Part shown: positions 19,765 through 27,324 of the stretch, piece after piece
Layout: each line of letters starts with the position of its first letter
Numbering within the stretch: position 1 is the stretch's first letter
NCBI GenBank assembly: GCA_018334995.1
Contig: JAGXKW010000024.1
Coordinates: forward strand, 1-35,132
Direction: 5' to 3'
Length of the DNA stretch: 35,132 bases
From: Wenzhouxiangellaceae bacterium
GTDB taxonomy: Bacteria; Pseudomonadota; Gammaproteobacteria; Xanthomonadales; Wenzhouxiangellaceae
Made by a program: the position numbers and the translations under genes
Notes under the pieces: model-generated
The model's database searches: none
Seen by the model: only the letters and a program-made list of their open reading frames with translations
What the model was told of the DNA's origin: nothing

Positions 19765-20199
19765 TTGCGACTGACCCAATACACCGATTTTTCGCTTCGC
19801 GTGCTGATCTATCTCGGGCTTCACCCCGATCGGCGCTGCACCATCCAGGAAATCGCCGAGGCCTACAAGATCTCGCGCAACCATCTGATGAAAGTGGTCC
19901 GGCAGCTGGCCGCCGCCGGTTTCGTGACATCGACGCGCGGCAGCGGGGGTGGACTGACCCTGCCGCGAGCGCCCGAAAAGATCAACCTGGCCGAAGTGAT
20001 CGCCGAAATGGAGCCCGACTTCGCGATGGTGGAATGCTTCCGCGGAAACAACGAATGCGTGATTACCCCGGCCTGCCATCTGCCGCCGATGCTGGCCCGC
20101 GCCACGCGCGCCTATCTCGACGTCTTGCGCGACTACACGCTGGCCGACGTGCTCGGCGAAAGCAATGCGGCGCAGATGCAACACTTGCTCGAACCCTAG
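19765..20199 (+). CDS. Rrf2 family Fe-S transcriptional regulator, NsrR-like
   Basis: A 144-aa winged-helix repressor expected to sense nitric oxide through an Fe-S cluster. It begins (TTG) RLTQYTDFSLRVLIYLGL, with the recognition helix around ISRNHLMKVV and the wing RGSGGGLTL. Three cysteines, Cys91, Cys98 and Cys104 (ECFRGNNECVITPAC), occupy the cluster positions of NsrR (Cys91, 96 and 102 in E. coli), and the VITPAC context is NsrR-like rather than IscR-like. AGGAAA precedes the TTG. The palindrome at 19741-19753 suggests self-repression. No NO-detoxifying gene (hmp, norB) is in the window, so its targets lie elsewhere. Confidence 0.88.
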   Translation: MRLTQYTDFSLRVLIYLGLHPDRRCTIQEIAEAYKISRNHLMKVVRQLAAAGFVTSTRGSGGGLTLPRAPEKINLAEVIAEMEPDFAMVECFRGNNECVITPACHLPPMLARATRAYLDVLRDYTLADVLGESNAAQMQHLLEP

Positions 20200-20218
20200 T
20201 GCGCCCCTGCCGCAAACA

Positions 20219-20268
20219 CTGCACCTGTCAGCAGGGCTCGACGCTCAACGGGCTGCTGACAGGTGCAG
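20219..20268. terminator. 16-bp perfect hairpin between convergent genes
   Basis: CTGCACCTGTCAGCAG at 20219-20234 is followed, after 18 nt, by its exact reverse complement at 20253-20268. It lies between the convergent nsrR-like and YeiH-type genes. A bidirectional transcription stop is the simplest reading. The flanks are only weakly A/T-rich (AAACA before, GATTTA after), so factor-independent termination is not certain. Confidence 0.6.
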
Positions 20269-20301
20269 GATTTACGGCGGGAAGGGAGTTGTGGGCGTGG
20301 C

Positions 20302-21303
20302 CTACCAGGTCGTCGGCAACACGCCCGACATCACCAGCCCAAGCGTTGCCGACGAGACCAGCAGCCAAAGCAGCATCGCGTGCGCCAGCGGTCGCCAGCC
20401 CAGCGAACGAAACAACGCTACCCCCAGCCCGCTGCCGATCAGGAACAGCGCAAGCACCAGCCCCTGGCGCGCCATCCGCGCAATCATGTCGAACTGGCCT
20501 TCGAGAGCGGGCACCAGTGTTCGAAGCGCGGCGGCGACCACGAACAGCAGAATGAACACCGGCCATTCGATCCGGGTGCGCTTGCCGTCTGCGGGCGCGG
20601 CGGCGCGTCCGTTCAGGACCATGAAGACCAGCACCAGCGGCACGATCCAGAGCGCCCTGGCCAGCTTGAGAATGGTCGCCTCGGCCAGTGCCTGGTCGCC
20701 GTAGGTGGTCGCCGCGCCGACTACCGAACTGGTGTCGTGAATCGCGATCGCCGCCCAGGTGGCGAACTCGGACTGGCTCAATTCCAGCACTCCGCCGACC
20801 CACGGAAATGCGTACAGAGCCACGGCATTGAGCACGAAAACGCACGCCAGGGACATGGAAATGGTCTCCGGGCGCGCACCGATCACCGGCGCGACGGCGG
20901 CGATCGCGCTGCCGCCGCAGATCGCGGTGCCGGCTGAGATCAGCCCGCCACAGTGCCTGTCGAGCGAGAACATGCGGGCCAGCAACAGGCCAAGGACGAG
21001 AATGCCGGCCGCACCGAGCCCGGTCACCCAGAGACCAGTCGCCCCGGCGGAAATCACCGTGGCCAGCGGCAAGCCGAAGCCGAGTCCGACCATGCAGGTC
21101 TTGAGCAACAGCCCCGACCCTCGCGCAACATGCACGGCAAACGGGTTGCCGATGACAAGCGCGAACACGACCCCGCCGGCAAGCGCCGTCGGGGCATTGA
21201 CCGCCGGCCACAGGCAGGCCGCGGCCAGCATCAAGAACAGCACACGCCTTGTGCGCTCGACGAGAGACATTCGGGAAAACCCGATCCGTTGAAACGATCT
21301 CAC
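20302..21303 (-). CDS. YeiH-type putative sulfate exporter (UPF0324)
   Basis: A polytopic inner-membrane protein of about 333 aa and ten hydrophobic segments. Family motifs include LLKTCMVGLGFGLPL, the central GTAICGGSAIAAVAPVI and AIHDTSSVVGAATTYG, all typical of YeiH/UPF0324. The annotated role, sulfate or sulfonate efflux, is tentative in the family. Two starts are possible: GTG at 21303 and ATG at 21270 (Met-Ser-Leu-Val-Glu-Arg), the second placing the charged N-terminus directly before the first membrane helix. It converges with the NsrR-like gene and is divergent from the small exported protein. Confidence 0.88.
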   Translation of the reverse strand: MRSFQRIGFSRMSLVERTRRVLFLMLAAACLWPAVNAPTALAGGVVFALVIGNPFAVHVARGSGLLLKTCMVGLGFGLPLATVISAGATGLWVTGLGAAGILVLGLLLARMFSLDRHCGGLISAGTAICGGSAIAAVAPVIGARPETISMSLACVFVLNAVALYAFPWVGGVLELSQSEFATWAAIAIHDTSSVVGAATTYGDQALAEATILKLARALWIVPLVLVFMVLNGRAAAPADGKRTRIEWPVFILLFVVAAALRTLVPALEGQFDMIARMARQGLVLALFLIGSGLGVALFRSLGWRPLAHAMLLWLLVSSATLGLVMSGVLPTTW

Positions 21304-21423
21304 AGTATCGCGAGTGCGGCGAGAATTTGCTGGACTGCCTTGCCATTCAGCGCCGATTCACCGCCGATTGTCCAGACTCGTGACTGCAAGCCGCGGAAAA
21401 CGAAAACTTGAGGGAAACTCTAT

Positions 21424-21702
21424 ATGCGCATCATCGCCATTTGCCTAGCCCTGCTCGCCAGCAGCCTGGTCGGGGCGCAGACGCTGACCTGCTACCAATC
21501 CGAACGCTTCGGCCAACGGCTCATCAATACCGGCGATTCCGAGCGTGCCGTGATCGAACTCGAACCCGACCGCGAAGTGCGCCTGGAGACGAAATTCGGC
21601 GGCGCGGCCGGCTGGCGCTACGACTTCTACAAGCGCGAACGGACCATCCAGATCTACGTGCGCTCGGGCGTGGTGGTCCGGATCTGCCGCGTGCCGGGTT
21701 GA
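21424..21702 (+). CDS. Small exported protein, DUF2845-like
   Basis: A 92-aa product with a signal peptide (MRIIAICLALLASSLVGAQ) and a mature part of about 70 residues. The mature sequence, with two Cys (one in LTCYQ, one in VRICRVPG), a GDS motif, WRYDF and IYVRSGVVVRI, resembles DUF2845 periplasmic proteins of gammaproteobacteria, though I judge this by eye only. A GAGGGA ribosome site lies just upstream. No function is known. It stands directly beside the tRNA-derived repeat array that starts at 21717. Confidence 0.72.
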   Translation: MRIIAICLALLASSLVGAQTLTCYQSERFGQRLINTGDSERAVIELEPDREVRLETKFGGAAGWRYDFYKRERTIQIYVRSGVVVRICRVPG

Positions 21703-21716
21703 CGATGGAGTCCGTT

Positions 21717-21805
21717 TGGCGCGCCCGGAAGGATGGACTGCGCCCGCTGCCGCAGGCTGGCCGCCGCCGGCGGTTGCTTCGCATCGAGCTCGCTTCGCTC
21801 GGTTG
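21717..21805 (-). repeat. tRNA-Arg-associated 89-bp repeat, copy 1
   Basis: On the minus strand this reads: a 68-nt unit (21735-21802) beginning with CCGAGCGAAGCGAGCTC and ending GCGCAGTCC, followed at once by ATCCTTCCGGGCGCGCCA, the exact 3' end of the tRNA-Arg gene at 22333-22409 including its CCA. The copy at 21942-22030 differs at one base. The unit belongs to the same family as the inserts in the tRNA-Ser genes. Confidence 0.9.
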
Positions 21806-21858
21806 GACCCGTGTGCGGTCTTCCTCGACTCGACCGAGAATCCAGTCGAAACAAGGGT

Positions 21859-21910
21859 GTCCGGCACAGCCGGACGCTACTTTTACTGGATGCCCGGTCG
21901 AGCCGGGCAT
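21859..21910. repeat. Pair of REP-like hairpins inside the tRNA repeat array
   Basis: GTCCGGC-ACA-GCCGGAC at 21859-21875 and ATGCCCGG-TCGAG-CCGGGCAT at 21890-21910 are two perfect small palindromes 14 nt apart. They lie in the spacer between the two 89-bp repeats. They look like dispersed extragenic palindromes rather than part of the tRNA-derived unit. Confidence 0.7.
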
Positions 21911-21941
21911 GACGAAGGGAACAGAACCGAAATCGGGGGCA

Positions 21942-22030
21942 TGGCGCGCCCGGAAGGGTGGACTGCGCCCGCTGCCGCAGGCTGGCCGCCGCCGGCGGTT
22001 GCTTCGCATCGAGCTCGCTTCGCTCGGTTG
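21942..22030 (-). repeat. tRNA-Arg-associated 89-bp repeat, copy 2
   Basis: This matches the 21717-21805 copy over 89 bp with one substitution, in the tRNA-like 3' end (ACCCTTCC instead of ATCCTTCC). The 68-nt unit is 21960-22027. Further along the array, at 22031-22116, lies a more diverged GC-rich stretch with several short hairpins and a TTCGACC segment that seems to be another decayed unit. Confidence 0.9.
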
Positions 22031-22116
22031 ATTCAGGCCTGCGGCCTTCACCCCTGCGGGGCGCGCTTCGCGCGTCCTGCGCGGCTCGCGCCGCTGGTCG
22101 AACCTTCCTTGTTATG

Positions 22117-22203
22117 GGTCGGAGGTTCGAACCCTTCCGATCGCTTCAAATAAAAAACCCCGCGCGGGGCGGGGTTTTCTTATTTGGCGCGCCCGGAAGG
22201 ATT
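22117..22203 (-). repeat. Tandem copy of tRNA-Arg terminator region, copy 1
   Basis: This 87-bp segment is repeated at 22265-22351 with a 148-bp period. Read on the minus strand it holds the last ~19 nt of tRNA-Arg (22185-22203), the terminator hairpin (22152-22178) and an inverted T-arm (GGTCGGAGGTTCGAACCC on the plus strand). Between the copies, 22204-22264 carries a short diverged unit with TTCGACCCGAGCG and GAGCTCG. The real tRNA body is attached only to copy 2. Confidence 0.88.
22152..22178 (-). terminator. Duplicated tRNA-Arg terminator
   Basis: Same sequence as the hairpin at 22300-22326, one 148-bp period further from the tRNA. The minus strand reads AAAACCCCGC, a five-base loop, GCGGGGTTTT. 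It would back up the first terminator. Confidence 0.8.
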
Positions 22204-22264
22204 GCAGGCACTTCGTGCCAGCGAGCTCGCGCCTGCGGCGCTCGGGTCGAACTTCTTGTTTATT

Positions 22265-22351
22265 GGTCGGAGGTTCGAACCCTTCCGATCGCTTCAAATA
22301 AAAAACCCCGCGCGGGGCGGGGTTTTCTTATTTGGCGCGCCCGGAAGGATT
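22265..22351 (-). repeat. Tandem copy of tRNA-Arg terminator region, copy 2
   Basis: The tRNA-proximal copy of the 87-bp repeat. Together with the tRNA T-arm it forms an imperfect palindrome of about 100 nt (22265-22364), centred on the terminator: the tRNA strand shows GGTCGGAGGTTCGAA, acceptor end, CAAATAA and a C-run, and the other arm repeats the same order inverted. About four of five bases match between the arms. Confidence 0.88.
22300..22326 (-). terminator. Terminator of tRNA-Arg
   Basis: Minus strand: AAAACCCCGC, loop CCCGC, GCGGGGTTTT plus further T residues, beginning 7 nt after the encoded CCA. A strong intrinsic terminator, with A-runs on the other side that make it bidirectional. 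Confidence 0.9.
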
Positions 22352-22409
22352 CGAACCTCCGACCGCCTGGTTCGTAGCCAGGTACTCTATCCAGCTGAGC
22401 TACGGGCGC
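22333..22409 (-). tRNA. tRNA-Arg (anticodon ACG)
   Basis: A 77-nt cloverleaf on the minus strand: acceptor GCGCCCG pairing with CGGGCGC, discriminator G and encoded CCA; D-arm AGCTCAGCTGGATAGAGT; anticodon stem CCTGG/CCAGG with loop CTACGAA, hence anticodon ACG (read as ICG after deamination, decoding CGU, CGC and CGA); T-arm GGAGG-TTCGAAT-CCTTCC. Its 3' part is repeated several times downstream (see repeats at 21717-22203). This is the only complete copy in the window. Confidence 0.97.
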
Positions 22410-22464
22410 GTGCAAGCAGAGTATTGTCCTCAAAATTCCCGATAGTGTCAACCAACCCGGCCGG

Positions 22465-23559
22465 TTATTTTTCGGCTGCCGCCTGCTGCCGGGCATCCAG
22501 CCGCGGGTGGATGAGTTTTCGGTAGAGCGGCGGGATGAATGCGATCGGCAGCATTGCCGAATAGCCCAGCGGCAGCTGCGGGGCCTCGGGCCAGCTTCTG
22601 AGCCGAGTGAACGGTCGGCCGGGGTTGGCGTGGTGGTCGGAATGGCGCTGCAACTGCAGCAGGATGCCGTTGCTGAGCCAGAAATCCGAATTCCAGGAAT
22701 GACGGGGCTCCGGCGGCTCGTAGCGGCCGTTTTCGAGCTGCTTTCGCTTCAGCCCGTAGTGCTCGACGTAGTTGATGACCTCCAGCGAGGCGGCCGCGAC
22801 CAGGCCCTGGGCCAGGAAACCCGCCACGCCGATCCAGCCGGCGATGGACCCGGCCCACACCACCATTGCGATGACGACCAGTTGCCAGCCGATCAATTCG
22901 TTTCGCAGCGAAATCGGCGATTTCCCGATGCGCCTCAGGCGCTCGGCTTCCAGGCGCCAGCCGTTGAGCGTGTTGCGGATCAGCGCGCGCGGCACGAAGC
23001 GGTAGACGATTTCGCCACGCGGGGCCGACGATGGATCCTTTTCGGTCGCCACCCAGACATGGTGGCCGCGCACGTGCTCGATCTTGAAGGTCACGTAGTT
23101 GACCGTGCTCAGCAGCAGCCCGCCGATGATCCGGTCCAGCCGGTTTCTGCGATGAATCAGCTCATGCGCGACGTTGATGGCCAGGACGCCCCCGACATAG
23201 CCCAGCGAGAGCACCCACATGATCCCGGCCCACCACGGCATCGAAGGCAGCACCGCGAGCGAGCCGAACACCACCGCCACCTGCACCGGCAGACACAGCC
23301 AGGGCACCAGGCGGCGGTTCAGCCAGGTGTCCTGGGCATCGACCGGCGGCTGTCGGTCACGGCCGATCAGCCAGTCGGTCAACGGCAGCAAGCCGTACAG
23401 CCAGACGATCGGCAGCCCGGCCCAGAGGAAGCTGCCGGTGGCCTGGATCAGCCCCCAGGAAATCGGCATCAGCGCCGGCACGGTAAAGACCAGCCAGTAG
23501 CCCAGTGGCCGTAGCTGGATCCGCAGGGCTGATGCGTCCGGGTGACTGATGGCTTGCAT
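22465..23559 (-). CDS. alkB: AlkB-type alkane 1-monooxygenase
   Basis: A membrane-bound di-iron hydroxylase that converts medium-chain n-alkanes to 1-alkanols with electrons from rubredoxin. The 364-aa product has about six hydrophobic segments and all the AlkB histidine boxes: AHELIHR, EHVRGHHVW and LQRHSDHHANP, plus the AlkB-specific NYVEHYGLKR motif that separates alkane hydroxylases from fatty-acid desaturases. No rubredoxin, reductase or AlkS regulator gene is adjacent, so its electron partners are encoded elsewhere. The gene is flanked by tRNA-Arg on one side and a long gap and helicase gene on the other, and seems to be transcribed alone. Substrate range cannot be read directly. Confidence 0.93.
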   Translation of the reverse strand: MQAISHPDASALRIQLRPLGYWLVFTVPALMPISWGLIQATGSFLWAGLPIVWLYGLLPLTDWLIGRDRQPPVDAQDTWLNRRLVPWLCLPVQVAVVFGSLAVLPSMPWWAGIMWVLSLGYVGGVLAINVAHELIHRRNRLDRIIGGLLLSTVNYVTFKIEHVRGHHVWVATEKDPSSAPRGEIVYRFVPRALIRNTLNGWRLEAERLRRIGKSPISLRNELIGWQLVVIAMVVWAGSIAGWIGVAGFLAQGLVAAASLEVINYVEHYGLKRKQLENGRYEPPEPRHSWNSDFWLSNGILLQLQRHSDHHANPGRPFTRLRSWPEAPQLPLGYSAMLPIAFIPPLYRKLIHPRLDARQQAAAEK

Positions 23560-23999
23560 GCACTTGATTCCACATCCAATGGGTCATCGAGTATAGGGCG
23601 CTACGAACCCTTGGTCAAAACGTAGCCACGCCAGAGAAAATACCGTGCCGTGGCGCACGTATGCCACGAAATGGGTAAAGACGGTTTTTCGACGAGGATC
23701 CCGAAGCCTCGAAATCGCACACGGCTCGGCTGCCGGCCCGACCGCCGGCAGATCACCCGCGACGTCCGGTTTTCGGCTGGCATCTTCAATCTCACGGACA
23801 AACGCTGGTCCAACCACGCCAACGTCATCAACCATCCGCCGACGATCTCACGGTTCCTTGGCCGGCCCGGTCGCGCACGAACATTCGGGCGACTTTGAAC
23901 CGGAGTTTGTAAGTCATCGGTTCGTGAGCGGATTGTGCCGTGCGAACGCCCGCCTTCCGCTAGCATGGCAGGGATGTGTTGCAAGGCTTGCTTTGTCCG
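23560..23999. other. 440-nt intergenic region, no gene supported
   Basis: Lies between the divergent alkB and helicase genes, so promoters for both are expected here. Open frames exist on both strands (for example minus 23584-23835, plus 23650-23898) but overlap each other, lack recognisable domains and have no clear ribosome site. I see no repeat, tRNA or strong hairpin. Confidence 0.5.
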
Positions 24000-26900
24000 A
24001 TGATCCATCCCCAATCGCTTTCGGCCGCGTGGCTGGCACGCGAGACCGATGCCGCTTCGTGGCGGCGCGGCAGCCGGTATTTTCGCGACGCCCGCGCGAC
24101 CTTGACCGAGGTCGAGCGCCTGCCCGACGGCGGCATGCGGCTGATCGGCACCTGTCGGGGCACCGAAGTCGAACCCTACCGGCAGCGCATCGAAATCCGG
24201 GGCGAAGGCAACCGCATCGAGCTGGCCGGCGAATGCTCCTGCCCGGTGGGCTACAACTGCAAACACGTCGTTGCGCTGGTCCTGACCTGGCAGGCGCTTG
24301 CGCCGCGCGAGCCGGCGGCTCGCGACGAGGTCGTCGACTGGCTGGCCGAAATGCCGGACGTCGACGAGACGGCAGACGAATCGCCCGAAGCGCTGCTTTT
24401 TCTGCTCGACCGGGGGCACGATCGCAACGGCGATATCGAGATCAAATTCAACATCGCCCGGCTCAAGAAGGACGGGACCTGGGGCAAGGGGCGAGCCACG
24501 CATGCGTCGGCGATCCACAATGCATCGCACCGACCGGGCTATCTGCGTCCTGTCGACGAGGAAATCCTGGCCCTGATTCGGGCCAGCCGCCGGCACGGCT
24601 GGGCGCGCGAGTTCGTTCCTTCCGGCGCGGCCGGCCACCTGGCGCTGATGAAGATCGCCGAATCCGGCCGTGCGTTCTGGAGCGCCGAACGACACGGTCC
24701 GTTCAGGCTCGGCGAGCCGCGCAAACTGACGCTGGGATGGACCGGCGACCGCAAAAGCGGCTACCGGGTGCAGATGAGCATCCGGGGCGGCGGCCTGCCG
24801 GTGCCGGCCGAGCCGCCGTGTTACGTGGATCCCGATTCGCTGACCATTGGAGAACTGGAGCTTCCGCCCGGGATGGACAGCCGGAAGCTCGATTGGCTTG
24901 AACGCGCGCCGGTCATTCCAGCCGAATCGGCACAGCGTCTCAGCCACAAGCTGGCGATGACAATGCCCGATCTCCCGACCCCGGTCGAGGTGGAGTATGA
25001 GGTCATCGACGCTCCACCATCCGGCTGGCTGAGCGTCGAATTCGACCCCGCGCGTCCGGCCCCGGCACGCGCCAGTCTGTATTACCGCTACGAAGAACTG
25101 ACGGTACCGCCCGACCATCCGCAAACCGAACTCATCGTCGAATCCGGCGCCCGTCTGCTCAAGCTCCAGCGCGACCTGAACGCGGAAATCGCACTGGGGC
25201 AGACGCTGGCCGACAGCGGGCTGGAAGCCAACGACGAGCAACGCTTCCGGATGGCCGGCGAACTCGAGGGCACCGCACTGCGCGACGCCTGGCTCGACTG
25301 GCTGCAGACCAGCGCTCCCCCGATGCGCCGTGCCGGCTGGCGCATCGAGCTGGTCGGCGATGAAGATCTCACGGTCAGCGCGTCCGACGGGATCGACGGT
25401 GAAGTCGAGACCCGGACCGATGCGTCGCGCAACGACTGGTTCAGCCTGCGCTTCGACCTGGAATTCGACGGCGGCAAAACCCCGCTGCTGCCGCTGGTCA
25501 GCCAATTGCTCCAGCACTACCGGCCCGGCGACCTGCCCGAAACGCTTTATCTGGACACCGGCGAAGGCCACTACGTCAGCGTACCGGCCGAGCAGATCGA
25601 ACCGGTGCTCAAGACCATTCTCGACCTGTTCGACCGTCTCGACGACGACACGCTGGAACTGACCCGACCCGACGCAACCCGGCTGCTGGACCTGGAAGGC
25701 ATCCCGGTGCGCGGCGCGACCGGCCCGAAGAAACTGGCCCGCAGGCTGGCCGATTTCTCCGGCCTCAACCCCGTCAAACTGCCGACCACGTTCAAGGGCC
25801 GGTTGCGCGAATACCAGCAGCACGGCGTGGAATGGCTGCAGTTCCTGCGCGAACACGAATTCGGCGGGATCCTGGCCGACGACATGGGGCTGGGCAAGAC
25901 TGTTCAGACGCTGGCACACCTGGCGGTCGAAAAGCGCGCAGGCCGCATGCAGAATCCAAGCCTGGTGGTGGCTCCGACCAGCCTGATGGGCAACTGGCGG
26001 CGCGAGGCGGCGCTGTTTGCGCCGAAGCTGAAGGTGCTGGTACTGCACGGCCCCGGCCGCGCTCATGGCTTCGCCAGGCTGGCCGGAGTCGACCTGGTGC
26101 TGACCACCTATCCACTGCTGCCGCGCGACCGCACAGCATTGCTCAGGCAACGCTGGCACTACCTGATCCTGGACGAAGCCCAGCAGATCAAGAATCCCAA
26201 GGCCCAGGCGGCGCAGGTGGCACGCAAGCTCGACTGCCGACACCGGCTGTGCCTGACCGGCACGCCGATGGAAAACCACCTCGGCGAATTATGGGCCCAG
26301 TTCGATTTCCTGATGCCCGGCTTCCTCGGCAATCGCGAGAGCTTTAACCGCATCTACCGCACGCCGATCGAAAAGCACGATGATTCGGAGCGACTGGAAC
26401 GGCTCAACCGGCGCACCGCGCCGTTCCTGCTGCGCCGGACCAAGGATCAGGTCGCCGCCGAACTGCCGCCCAAGACCGAACTGCTGCGCTACGCCCAATT
26501 CGATCCCAGCCAGGCCCGGCTGTACGAAAGCGTCCGGCTGACCATGGAAAAGAAGGTCCGCACCGCCATCGCCGCCAAGGGTCTTGCCAGGAGCCACATC
26601 ATCGTGCTGGAGGCCCTACTGAAGCTGCGCCAGGTCTGCTGCGACCCGCGCCTGCTGGGCAAGAACACGCCCGGCGCTGCCGACACGCCGTCGGCCAAGT
26701 TCAATCTGCTGTTCGACCTGTTGCCGGAAATGCTCGAGGAAGGCCGCCGGGTGCTGGTGTTCTCACAGTTCACGACCATGCTGGGCCTGATCGAAAAGGA
26801 ACTGGAGAAGCGCGGCATGACCTACGCCAAGCTCACCGGCCAGACGCGCAAACGCGACCAAGCCATCCAGCGCTTTCGCCAGGGCGATACCAACCTGTTC

Positions 26901-27203
26901 CTGGTCAGCCTCAAGGCCGGCGGGGTCGGGCTGAACCTGGTCGAAGCCGACACCGTCATCCACTACGACCCGTGGTGGAACCCGGCGGTCGAACACCAGG
27001 CCACCGACCGGACCCATCGAATCGGACAGGACAAGCCGGTATTCGTCTACAAGCTGATCACCGAAGGCACGGTGGAGAAAAAGATCCTGGCGTTACAGGA
27101 ACGCAAGCAGAAACTGGCCCAAAGCGTCTACGGCAAGGGGCGCAAGCAGGACCAGCCGCCGATCGACGAGGAGACCATCCGGACGCTGCTCGCCGGGAAT
27201 TGA
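24000..27203 (+). CDS. SWIM-domain SNF2-family helicase/ATPase
   Basis: A 1067-aa Swi2/Snf2 ATPase that should translocate on double-stranded DNA or remodel protein-DNA complexes. Order of domains: SWIM zinc finger CSCPVGYNCKHV (about 79-90), a long middle region, SNF2 ATPase motif I DDMGLGKT (about 625-632), motif II LDEAQQIKN (about 722), and the C-terminal helicase domain ending in the SNF2 motif VI block ATDRTHRIGQ (about 1000). Bacterial SWIM-SNF2 proteins are common but poorly characterised. ATG at 24000 fits the family N-terminus; a GTG at 23976 would add eight residues. The tRNA-Ser cluster follows 121 nt after the stop. No restriction or defence partner is adjacent. Confidence 0.92.
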   Translation: MIHPQSLSAAWLARETDAASWRRGSRYFRDARATLTEVERLPDGGMRLIGTCRGTEVEPYRQRIEIRGEGNRIELAGECSCPVGYNCKHVVALVLTWQALAPREPAARDEVVDWLAEMPDVDETADESPEALLFLLDRGHDRNGDIEIKFNIARLKKDGTWGKGRATHASAIHNASHRPGYLRPVDEEILALIRASRRHGWAREFVPSGAAGHLALMKIAESGRAFWSAERHGPFRLGEPRKLTLGWTGDRKSGYRVQMSIRGGGLPVPAEPPCYVDPDSLTIGELELPPGMDSRKLDWLERAPVIPAESAQRLSHKLAMTMPDLPTPVEVEYEVIDAPPSGWLSVEFDPARPAPARASLYYRYEELTVPPDHPQTELIVESGARLLKLQRDLNAEIALGQTLADSGLEANDEQRFRMAGELEGTALRDAWLDWLQTSAPPMRRAGWRIELVGDEDLTVSASDGIDGEVETRTDASRNDWFSLRFDLEFDGGKTPLLPLVSQLLQHYRPGDLPETLYLDTGEGHYVSVPAEQIEPVLKTILDLFDRLDDDTLELTRPDATRLLDLEGIPVRGATGPKKLARRLADFSGLNPVKLPTTFKGRLREYQQHGVEWLQFLREHEFGGILADDMGLGKTVQTLAHLAVEKRAGRMQNPSLVVAPTSLMGNWRREAALFAPKLKVLVLHGPGRAHGFARLAGVDLVLTTYPLLPRDRTALLRQRWHYLILDEAQQIKNPKAQAAQVARKLDCRHRLCLTGTPMENHLGELWAQFDFLMPGFLGNRESFNRIYRTPIEKHDDSERLERLNRRTAPFLLRRTKDQVAAELPPKTELLRYAQFDPSQARLYESVRLTMEKKVRTAIAAKGLARSHIIVLEALLKLRQVCCDPRLLGKNTPGAADTPSAKFNLLFDLLPEMLEEGRRVLVFSQFTTMLGLIEKELEKRGMTYAKLTGQTRKRDQAIQRFRQGDTNLFLVSLKAGGVGLNLVEADTVIHYDPWWNPAVEHQATDRTHRIGQDKPVFVYKLITEGTVEKKILALQERKQKLAQSVYGKGRKQDQPPIDEETIRTLLAGN

Positions 27204-27306
27204 TCCGCGGTCCAGGGATGCAGCGCACAGGCTGCCGAAACTGGATTCCTTTTGCAGGAATGAGCAGCAGCGCATCAAGCGCGCCGAATCGCCGCCGGAA
27301 AAGCGC

Positions 27307-27312
27307 TACAAT
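27307..27312 (+). promoter_or_regulatory. Possible -10 box of interrupted tRNA-Ser(GGA)
   Basis: TACAAT ends 12 nt before the tRNA 5' end at 27325. The intact copy has the same TACAAT ahead of it (27645-27650), which supports the element; no good -35 box is visible for either. Confidence 0.4.
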
Positions 27313-27324
27313 ATGCGGCTGGCC

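Noticed and set aside
19765-20199. IscR instead of NsrR
   Set aside because: IscR has a different Cys spacing and lies with isc genes; the spacing and VITPAC context here fit NsrR better.
21717-22351. CRISPR array
   Set aside because: The direct repeats are few, of unequal spacing, 87-89 bp long and derived from tRNA and terminator sequence; no cas genes are present.
21408-22377. Several overlapping plus-strand frames of 100-200 codons between the small exported protein and alkB
   Set aside because: They run antisense to the tRNA-Arg gene and its repeat array; their repeated peptides come from the duplicated DNA.
23584-23898. Short overlapping frames between alkB and the helicase
   Set aside because: They lie on opposite strands over the same bases, without ribosome sites or recognisable motifs; the gap is better read as a divergent promoter region.
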